Shown piece by piece: positions 1-5,015 of a stretch of 5,015 nucleotides of DNA. Every line of letters begins with the position of its first letter. Position 1 is the stretch's first letter. Position numbers and translations under genes: made by a program. The notes beneath the pieces were generated by a model, which saw nothing but the letters and a program-made list of their open reading frames with translations, ran no database searches and was not told the DNA's origin. Origin of the DNA: Bacteroidales bacterium (GTDB lineage Bacteria; Bacteroidota; Bacteroidia; Bacteroidales; NBLH01); contig JALWNR010000270.1 of assembly GCA_027083715.1 (NCBI GenBank), forward strand, positions 1-5,015. Direction: 5' to 3'.

Positions 1-373
1 ATATTTAGCTGAATCAAGTTATACACCGGAAGTTAATTTTAATATTGAAGAAAATAAATTTATAATTAGTGGAAAATCTTTGCCTCCTGATGCTTTAGAC
101 TTTTATGAACCCATTCTTAACTGGGTTGAAAAATTCTTTAATTCCGATCAGGTACCTATAAACATGGCTTTAGAATTTAAGCTGGATTATTATAATACTG
201 CATCCTCAAAGCAAATTGCTAAATTGTTTTTACTTATTAGAGATAGTTTGGCTAAAGACTTAGTAACTATTTGGTGGTATTATTATGAAGATGATTATGA
301 TATGCTGGATTCAGGACAGCAATATGAAAAGCTTATCGGTTTGAATTTTAAGTATATTGTCATGGAAGAATAA
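1..373 (+). CDS. SiaC/DUF1987-family regulatory phosphoprotein, 5'-truncated by window edge
   Basis: The frame is open from position 2 to the TAA at 371-373, giving 123 residues. Family members are about 125-130 residues, so only a few N-terminal residues are likely missing. A TTG at 80-82 is not the real start, because conserved family sequence (TPEVNFN, then ISGKS) lies upstream of it. Family features seen, counting residues from position 2: TPEVNF at 8-13, ISGKSLPPDALDFYEPILNW at 22-41, YYNTASSK at 63-70, and an aromatic/acidic C-terminal part with IWWYYYEDDYDMLDSG. In Pseudomonas, SiaC is phosphorylated on a threonine by SiaB, dephosphorylated by the PP2C phosphatase SiaA, and in the unphosphorylated form activates the diguanylate cyclase SiaD. 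The Thr of the YNTASS motif (codon 197-199) is the likely equivalent phosphosite. This is a small, probably cytoplasmic protein with no signal peptide or membrane segment in the visible part. Kinase and phosphatase partners would be expected to the left. Its target in this organism is unknown. Confidence 0.85.
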   Translation, partial: YLAESSYTPEVNFNIEENKFIISGKSLPPDALDFYEPILNWVEKFFNSDQVPINMALEFKLDYYNTASSKQIAKLFLLIRDSLAKDLVTIWWYYYEDDYDMLDSGQQYEKLIGLNFKYIVMEE

Positions 374-398
374 ACAATTTAAAATATATCAATTATTT

Positions 399-430
399 AA
401 AGGAGAGCTCGTTAAGTTCTCTTTTTTTTT
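399..430 (+). terminator. Intrinsic terminator of the SiaC-like gene
   Basis: An inverted repeat begins 26 bases after the stop codon. AAA-GGAGAGC (399-408) pairs with GTTCTCT-TTT (416-425), including two G-U pairs, around a 7-base loop (409-415). The T run continues to 430, giving nine T's in a row at 422-430. The stem has few GC pairs, but position and U-tract fit rho-independent termination on the + strand. The opposite strand lacks a comparable T run after the hairpin, so it seems one-directional. Confidence 0.75.
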
Positions 431-450
431 AATGAAGGACACAAGTTTGA

Positions 451-527
451 TAGTTCTGCGGTAATCTGAATAATCTGCGGATGTATTTTGTTCACAGATG
501 AACGCAAATTATCACTGATTTTACATC
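451..527. repeat. 77-base intergenic repeat, copy 1
   Basis: This copy matches 581-657 at 74 of 77 positions, without gaps; the differences are at 470, 492 and 504. The left half is made of units resembling TAATCTGCGG, and the right half of 10-base units beginning CACAGATGAA and followed by two degenerate copies. The halves face each other: ATCTGCGGA (473-481) and TTCACAGAT (491-499) form a hairpin stem with one C-A mismatch and one G-T pair around a 9-base loop. Similar CTGCGGAT/CACAGATGAA intergenic sequences are, as I recall, widespread in Bacteroidota and often sit near GxxExxY-type genes. No such gene is in this window. No transposase or target-site duplication is visible. Confidence 0.85.
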
Positions 528-531
528 TTAT

Positions 532-552
532 TTGTTCAATTGCCTTGAACAA
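532..552. repeat. Perfect 8-bp inverted repeat between the two repeat copies
   Basis: TTGTTCAA (532-539) and TTGAACAA (545-552) are exact reverse complements with a 5-base loop. There is no T run after either arm, so it is not a normal terminator. It lies in the 53-base spacer between the 77-base repeats. It could be a cruciform-forming site or a protein-binding palindrome; the sequence does not say which. Confidence 0.6.
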
Positions 553-580
553 CGTTTGTATAATCACCACTAACATTCCT

Positions 581-657
581 TAGTTCTGCGGTAATCTGAG
601 TAATCTGCGGATGTATTTTGTCCACAGATGAACACAAATTATCACTGATTTTACATC
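581..657. repeat. 77-base intergenic repeat, copy 2
   Basis: This is the second copy, in direct orientation, starting 130 bases after copy 1 and separated from it by 53 bases. Here the central stem is better: ATCTGCGGA (603-611) against TCCACAGAT (621-629) has only one mismatch, which becomes a G-U wobble in RNA made from the - strand. The flanks outside the 77 bases do not match those of copy 1, so the repeat ends are sharp. That fits either a discrete mobile or palindromic unit inserted twice, or a local duplication whose spacer has since diverged. Confidence 0.85.
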
Positions 658-730
658 ACTGTAGATGAAGAAAGATGGCTTTTATCAACTATAAGCTTGT
701 CTTATAATTTATATTATGTTAAATAGAGTT

Positions 731-766
731 TTAAAAATAAAACAGGACTGTAATTTATCAGTCCTG
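731..766 (-). terminator. Intrinsic terminator of the TPR gene
   Basis: Read on the - strand, CAGGACTG (766-759) pairs perfectly with CAGTCCTG (750-743) around an 8-base AT loop. It is followed by TTTTATTTTT (742-733). The hairpin begins 15 bases past the TAA of the TPR gene. The stem is GC-balanced and the T tract lies only on the - strand side, so this is a good one-directional rho-independent terminator for the leftward gyrA/TPR unit. Confidence 0.88.
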
Positions 767-781
767 CTCATTAAATTGTTA

Positions 782-2176
782 TTAATTATCTAAGGGTGAA
801 TTTTCTTCTGGAAGAGAATCTAAAAGTTCTTTCATTTCCTTTTGCTTGTCATACATCTGCAGTTTCAGATATATTGTAGACAATGACAAAATAGTATTTC
901 TGTCACGATAATTAATATCATGTGCTTTTTCCATATATGGTAATGCCTGTTTAAAAAATTCTATTGCTTTTTGTTTTTCCGCCTCGTATTTAGCATTTTG
1001 ACTTGGCGGAATATCCTGAGCTTCTTTCAGTACATACACACCTTTATTGTAATACAATACGCCTAAATTATAAATTGCATCAAAATAATCATCTTTTATT
1101 TCTATGGCTTTTTTATAATTATCAATAGCTAGCTTTTCAAACTTCTCTTTTTGTTCTTTGCTATATTTATCTGTTGTATCCAAAACCATTGCATCGTACA
1201 AAGTACCAATTGCATAATAATACGATTGGTTATCAGGATTATCTTTAATCCCTTTTTGTAATTTTTCCAAAGCTTTTTCTGACTCGCCGGTTCTTAAATA
1301 GTAATTAATAAAACTTAACAATAAAGATTTTGAATCCGGATATTTATCAAATCCCTCTTGTAATACTTTCAATTCTTCATCGTGTTTATCCTGCTCTGCA
1401 TACAGCGATGCTAATGAATTATAAGCTTTATCTTCTTGCCAATTTTTTTCAATACACATTTTATAATATTTCTCTGCCAAATCATATTGTTTTCCTGTCT
1501 GAGCAATTACTCCGGCATAATAAGCAACTAATCCGGGATCAAATAACGAATCAGCTTCATTTTTTGGAAATTCCCCAAGTTTTAATGCTTTATCCAGCTC
1601 AGCAACAGATTTTTTAAACATTTCAGGCTCTTTGCTTTTTTCAGCTTTGTTATAATATTCAACACCTTTGCTTGCAAACATGCCTCTTAAAGTTGCTATA
1701 TTGGCTAAAAAAGTTTTATCTGATTTCAACTTACCCTTTTCGTCTAATTCCCAAGCTTTTAGATAAGCTTCCATTGCAATATCTTCACCATTACTTTCAA
1801 TCAATGGTTTCGTTTCATCCCAACTGACAAGTTTTTTATCTACAAAATGCAAAGTAATGCGATCATAAATCCAGTCTTCTTTATTTCCTTGGGTCATAAT
1901 TTTCTGTGGCTTTCCAACGAGTATTTCAGCGCCGCTTAAACCTTCTGTCGGCATACCTACCCACAGTCCTTTAATATTAAACTGTAAAAGATCAAGATAT
2001 GTGTTTCCTCTTTTTACCCAAGTAGCCATTTTTGCCGCTTTTTTTGGATTTTGTATATCTGCATCACTTTTTTCTTTAGCCTTCAATAAGCTTTCTGCAG
2101 TTTGAGGTGTAGTAGTTTGAGCACTTAAAGAAAAACTCAAAACTACTCCAATCATTAATAAAGCTATTTTTTTCAT
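782..2176 (-). CDS. Exported tetratricopeptide-repeat protein, gyrA-adjacent type
   Basis: This is a complete 464-residue protein starting at ATG 2176 and ending in TAA. Residues 1-19 are a signal peptide (Lys-Lys, hydrophobic core, LSA then Gln20) with a signal peptidase I site and no lipobox Cys, so it is probably periplasmic. Tetratricopeptide helices fill most of the rest: about 168-200, 215-247, 249-281, 283-315, 317-361 and 366-423, then a final hairpin 425-456. Repeats 317-361 and 366-423 have longer linkers between their two helices; the second carries DIPPSQNAKYEAE and ALPYMEKAHDI, a pattern I recognise from TPR proteins beside gyrA in other Bacteroidota. The first repeat looks split: W53/G57/Y60 fit helix A and A134/Y138/A141 fit helix B, with about 65 extra residues between. 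The extra segment looks beta-rich (GKPQKIM, WIYDRITLHFVDKKLVSW). TPRs bind protein partners; the partner here is unknown. The A-rich leader lacks a Shine-Dalgarno, as usual in this phylum. Confidence 0.9.
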   Translation of the reverse strand: MKKIALLMIGVVLSFSLSAQTTTPQTAESLLKAKEKSDADIQNPKKAAKMATWVKRGNTYLDLLQFNIKGLWVGMPTEGLSGAEILVGKPQKIMTQGNKEDWIYDRITLHFVDKKLVSWDETKPLIESNGEDIAMEAYLKAWELDEKGKLKSDKTFLANIATLRGMFASKGVEYYNKAEKSKEPEMFKKSVAELDKALKLGEFPKNEADSLFDPGLVAYYAGVIAQTGKQYDLAEKYYKMCIEKNWQEDKAYNSLASLYAEQDKHDEELKVLQEGFDKYPDSKSLLLSFINYYLRTGESEKALEKLQKGIKDNPDNQSYYYAIGTLYDAMVLDTTDKYSKEQKEKFEKLAIDNYKKAIEIKDDYFDAIYNLGVLYYNKGVYVLKEAQDIPPSQNAKYEAEKQKAIEFFKQALPYMEKAHDINYRDRNTILSLSTIYLKLQMYDKQKEMKELLDSLPEENSPLDN

Positions 2177-2205
2177 TTTTAAATATTTAGTTTTTGTAAT
2201 ATTTG

Positions 2206-2235
2206 CAAAAGTAAACTTTTTTTAAATTTTACCAA
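2206..2235 (-). promoter_or_regulatory. Bacteroidota-type promoter for the TPR gene
   Basis: On the - strand, TACTTTTG (2213-2206) matches the Bacteroidota -7 consensus TAnnTTTG exactly. A TTG (2235-2233) lies 19 bases upstream of it, in the place expected for the -33 element. Transcription would start near 2200, giving a leader of about 25 bases before the ATG at 2176. It sits in the 94-base gap after gyrA, so the TPR gene can be expressed apart from gyrA. I see no clear hairpin terminator for gyrA in this gap, so readthrough is also possible. Confidence 0.65.
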
Positions 2236-2270
2236 TATTTTTTACAACACCTATAGCCCGATGATAATAA

Positions 2271-4763
2271 CTATTCTACACTTTCTTCTGTTACCGAATT
2301 TTCTCCGTTTTCATCACCATCATCACTTATTGTAACTTTGGCAACAGCAGCAATAGAATCTTTGCCTTTAATATTTATCAATTTAACACCCTGTGTTGCT
2401 CTTCCAGAAACTCGAATGGTCGAAACTGCCACTCTTATAGTTAAACCGGAACGATTAATAATCATCAAATGATCAGTATCTTTCACATTTTTAATTGAAA
2501 TTAGTTTACCGGTTTTTTCGGTAACATTCAGTGTTTTAACACCTTTACCTCCCCTATTGGTTATTCGATAATCTTCTAGTTTAGAACGTTTTCCATAACC
2601 TTTTTCCGATACCACTAAAACAGTTTCTTCCTGATCGCCAATACAAATCATACCAATTACTTTATCTTCTGCCGCAATATTTATGCCTTTAACGCCTGTT
2701 GCAGTACGTCCCATTGTACGAACTGTGCTTTCATTAAAACGGATTGCTTTGCCCGAACGTGCAGCAATAATAACTTCGTTATTACCATCTGTTAAACGCG
2801 CTTGCAACAAATTATCTCCTTCACGAATACCAATTGCATTAATACCATTTTGGCGTGGACGTGAATAGTCGCGTAAACTTGTTTTTTTCACAATCCCTTT
2901 TTCGGTACATAATATAATATTGTGGCTATCTACATATTCCTGATCCGTAATAGTTTCAACATTAACATAGGCTTTCACACGATCATCCGGTGCAATATTC
3001 AGCATATTTTGAATGGCTCTGCCCTTTGATGTTTTACTTCCTTCGGGAATTTCATAAACTTTTAACCAGAAACATTTACCTTTCTCGGTAAAAAATAACA
3101 TAGTATTATGCATCGATGCAATATAAAGATGTTCCAGATAATCAGCATCACGAGTTGTACTGCCTTTTGCACCGGTTCCTCCCCTATGTTGTGTTTTAAA
3201 TTCAGTTAAAGCAGTACGTTTTATATAGCCTAGTTTCGAAATGGTTATAACCACATCTTCATTGGCATAAAAATCTTCGGGATTAAATTCTTCGGATGAA
3301 TATTGAATTTCTGTACGACGCTCATCATTATACTTTTCTTTGATTTCAAATAGTTCATCCTTAACTATTTGCATTCTTAAAAGTTTATCGGCAAGTATTT
3401 CTTTTAAATGAGCAATCAGCTTCATTAATTCTTCATAATCTGCTTTTAATTTATCACGTTCCAGACCGGTTAATTTTTGCAAGCGCATATCTAAAATAGC
3501 CCTAGCCTGAATTTCCGACAAATTAAATCTTTCCATTAATCCGTTTCGCGCATCTTCGGGAGTTTTTGATGCACGAATAAGTTTAATAACTTCATCAAGA
3601 TTATCAATTGCAATGATTAAACCTTCCAGAATATGTGCCTTTTTCTCTGCCTGATCCAGTTCGTACTGAGTTCTGCGTTGTACCACATCATGCCTGTGTT
3701 CAATAAAGAGTTCAAGTAATTCTTTAACATTCAGCAATTGGGGTCTTCCTTTTACCAGTGCAATAGTATTAATACTAAAACTAGATTGTAAAGCAGTATA
3801 TTTGAATAATTTATTCAAAACAATACTCGCCATGGCATCGCGTTTTATATCAAAAACAATACGCATTCCGGTACGATCCGATTCATCATTTGCATTAGAA
3901 ATACCGTCTAGTTTTTTATCATTAACCATATCGGCAACTTTCTGAATAAGCTCTGCTTTATTCACCTGATAAGGTATTTCTGTAATAACTATTTTTTCCC
4001 TGCCTGAGTCAGTAGTTTCAATTTCAGCACGTGCGCGTACCACTACCCTGCCCTTTCCTGTAGCGTATGCATCTTTAACTCCCTGATAGCCATAGATTAT
4101 CCCTCCTGTAGGGAAATCAGGTGCTTTCAGATGCTGCATAATTTCCTCAATGGTAATTTCAGGATTATCAATGGTGGCAATAGTTGCATCAATTACTTCG
4201 CCCAAATTATGCGGAGGAATGTTTGTTGCCATACCCACAGCAATACCAGAAGCTCCATTAACCAATAAATTAGGAATTCTGGTAGGTAAAACCGTTGGTT
4301 CTTCAAGTGTATCATCAAAATTCAGCTGAAAATCAACAGTGTTTTTATCTAAATCTGCCAAAGTTTCTTCAGCAATTTTATTTAAGCGTGCCTCTGTATA
4401 ACGCATAGCTGCCGGACTGTCGCCATCTATTGAACCAAAGTTTCCTTGTCCGTCCACCAATGGATAACGTAAGGACCATTCCTGTGCCATACGTACCATG
4501 GCAAAATACACTGAACTATCACCATGAGGGTGATACTTACCTAAAACTTCACCCACTATTCTTGCTGATTTCTTATAAGGTTTGGTAGCTGTTATTCCCA
4601 ATTCCCTCATTCCGAATAGAACCCTTCGATGTACCGGCTTAAGTCCATCGCGCACATCGGGTAATGCTCTTGAAACAATCACCGACATTGAATAATCAAT
4701 GTAGGAGGATTTCATTTCTTCTTCAATATCAACAATTTTAATTCTGTCGTAATTTTCAGACAT
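2271..4763 (-). CDS. gyrA: DNA gyrase subunit A
   Basis: This is a complete 830-residue GyrA, ATG at 4763 to TAG. With GyrB it forms the A2B2 enzyme that uses ATP to add negative supercoils; GyrA cuts and rejoins the DNA. Catalytic Arg121-Tyr122 lie in [10 protein letters not shown], and the residue that intercalates at the cut site is Ile174 ([15 protein letters not shown]); these positions equal E. coli numbering. Layout: winged-helix/breakage domain to about 155, tower to about 345, coiled-coil with dimer interface to about 490 ([11 protein letters not shown] at 425-435), then the DNA-wrapping beta-pinwheel 500-805 and an acidic tail 812-830. The GyrA box is at 525-531 as QHRGGTG, which differs from the usual Q(R/K)RGG(R/K)G. 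In the quinolone region Ser83 is kept, but position 87 is Phe rather than Asp/Glu. The box and pinwheel favour GyrA over ParC. The start is supported by the conserved opening ([20 protein letters not shown]). No Shine-Dalgarno precedes it. Confidence 0.98.
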   Translation of the reverse strand: MSENYDRIKIVDIEEEMKSSYIDYSMSVIVSRALPDVRDGLKPVHRRVLFGMRELGITATKPYKKSARIVGEVLGKYHPHGDSSVYFAMVRMAQEWSLRYPLVDGQGNFGSIDGDSPAAMRYTEARLNKIAEETLADLDKNTVDFQLNFDDTLEEPTVLPTRIPNLLVNGASGIAVGMATNIPPHNLGEVIDATIATIDNPEITIEEIMQHLKAPDFPTGGIIYGYQGVKDAYATGKGRVVVRARAEIETTDSGREKIVITEIPYQVNKAELIQKVADMVNDKKLDGISNANDESDRTGMRIVFDIKRDAMASIVLNKLFKYTALQSSFSINTIALVKGRPQLLNVKELLELFIEHRHDVVQRRTQYELDQAEKKAHILEGLIIAIDNLDEVIKLIRASKTPEDARNGLMERFNLSEIQARAILDMRLQKLTGLERDKLKADYEELMKLIAHLKEILADKLLRMQIVKDELFEIKEKYNDERRTEIQYSSEEFNPEDFYANEDVVITISKLGYIKRTALTEFKTQHRGGTGAKGSTTRDADYLEHLYIASMHNTMLFFTEKGKCFWLKVYEIPEGSKTSKGRAIQNMLNIAPDDRVKAYVNVETITDQEYVDSHNIILCTEKGIVKKTSLRDYSRPRQNGINAIGIREGDNLLQARLTDGNNEVIIAARSGKAIRFNESTVRTMGRTATGVKGINIAAEDKVIGMICIGDQEETVLVVSEKGYGKRSKLEDYRITNRGGKGVKTLNVTEKTGKLISIKNVKDTDHLMIINRSGLTIRVAVSTIRVSGRATQGVKLINIKGKDSIAAVAKVTISDDGDENGENSVTEESVE

Positions 4764-5015
4764 TAGTGTAATTTATTAATTTAACTTATTGTATTTATTT
4801 GTATATCAGATCAATACATCTATTACCAAAACTATATTTAATAGCCTGTTTATAATTAATATTTAAAATAAGGCGATTTAAGACAATAAAACACTTTTTT
4901 TAAACGAAGCGCTAAATTAGCTAAATAATCGCTAAAATCGAATATTTTTTAAATTAGTTTATTAACAATATACTGTTAAAAACATAGTTGCCGTATGTAA
5001 AATAATATATTTAAT
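4764..5015. other. AT-rich region upstream of gyrA, apparently non-coding
   Basis: These 252 bases up to the window edge contain no credible reading frame on either strand. GCTAAA occurs three times close together (4911, 4920, 4931), and the first two overlap a near-palindrome, GCTAA-A-TTAGC (4911-4921). In such AT-rich sequence this may be chance, but it is a candidate operator for gyrA or for a gene beyond the edge. In several Bacteroidota, as I recall, a clpC-type gene lies next to gyrA here; nothing of it is visible. Confidence 0.5.
4827..4834 (-). promoter_or_regulatory. Possible -7 element of a gyrA promoter
   Basis: On the - strand, TAGTTTTG (4834-4827) fits TAnnTTTG. It would give a start near 4820 and a leader of nearly 60 bases before the gyrA ATG. 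No good TTG/TTTG is found about 19-21 bases upstream, so only half of the promoter signature is present. A main promoter further upstream, or outside the window, is equally possible. Confidence 0.35.

Larger units (their letters stand above)
374..781. other. Gene-free intergenic region between convergent genes
   Basis: These 408 bases separate the stop codons of two genes that face each other. I see no credible coding region on either strand; the only short frames, such as an ATG at 432 with 10 codons, are of chance length. The contents are the + strand terminator (399-430), two copies of a 77-base repeat (451-527 and 581-657), a perfect 8-bp inverted repeat between them (532-552), a weak 6-bp hairpin (690-706) and the - strand terminator (731-766). 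The rest is AT-rich sequence without recognisable signal. No tRNA or CRISPR structure was seen. Confidence 0.8.

Noticed and set aside
80..373. A 97-residue reading of the SiaC-like gene starting at TTG 80
   Set aside because: The frame is open to the window edge, and the upstream residues match the family's N-terminal part, so the gene is simply cut by the edge.
432..464. Ten-codon mini-ORF after the siaC terminator
   Set aside because: It runs into the 77-base repeat, has chance length, and lies beyond the terminator with no promoter seen.
451..657. CRISPR array
   Set aside because: There are only two repeats of 77 bases with a single 53-base spacer, and no cas genes; repeat length and internal units do not fit a CRISPR.
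690..706. TATAAG-CTTGT-CTTATA hairpin as a terminator
   Set aside because: The 6-bp stem is almost all AT with no proper U-tract on either side; such stems are common by chance at this base composition.
1330..1617. + strand open frame of 95 codons
   Set aside because: It lies wholly inside the TPR gene on the other strand, resembles no known protein, and has no promoter or start context of its own.
2683..2868. + strand open frame of 61 codons
   Set aside because: It is antisense to the conserved pinwheel region of gyrA, short and without recognisable features.
4988..5015. Start of a rightward promoter (TTG at 4988-4990) for a gene beyond the edge
   Set aside because: The place where its -7 element would lie is cut off by the window end, so a lone TTG cannot support a call.

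Overview
The window looks like chromosomal DNA of a low-GC member of the Bacteroidota, probably a Bacteroidia-type lineage. Three things point there: the GyrA protein sequence, promoters of the TAnnTTTG type with no recognisable Shine-Dalgarno sequences, and a gyrA gene followed by a secreted TPR-protein gene. The phylum call is an inference from these traits, not from a database search.

Layout, left to right. (1) At 1-373, on the + strand, is the 3' part of a gene for a SiaC/DUF1987-family regulatory phosphoprotein, cut by the window edge and followed at once by an intrinsic terminator. (2) At 374-781 is a 408-base gene-free stretch between convergent genes. It holds that terminator, two near-identical 77-base repeats (74/77) built of ~10-base units around a hairpin, a perfect 8-bp inverted repeat between them, and the terminator of the gene to the right. 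(3) At 782-2176, on the - strand, is an exported TPR protein of 464 residues with its own good Bacteroidota promoter just upstream. (4) At 2271-4763, on the - strand, is full-length gyrA (830 residues), with all catalytic residues in place. (5) At 4764-5015 is an AT-rich, apparently non-coding region that should carry the gyrA promoter.

How the parts relate: gyrA and the TPR gene lie in the same direction, 94 bases apart, with no clear terminator between them. The TPR gene may therefore be read both from its own promoter and by readthrough from gyrA. The siaC-like gene converges on this pair and is insulated by terminators on both strands; it probably belongs to a separate signalling operon that begins left of the window. 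No new multi-gene system is visible. The points most worth a second look are the split first TPR of the exported protein, the paired intergenic repeat, and two GyrA residues or motifs that differ from the E. coli pattern.
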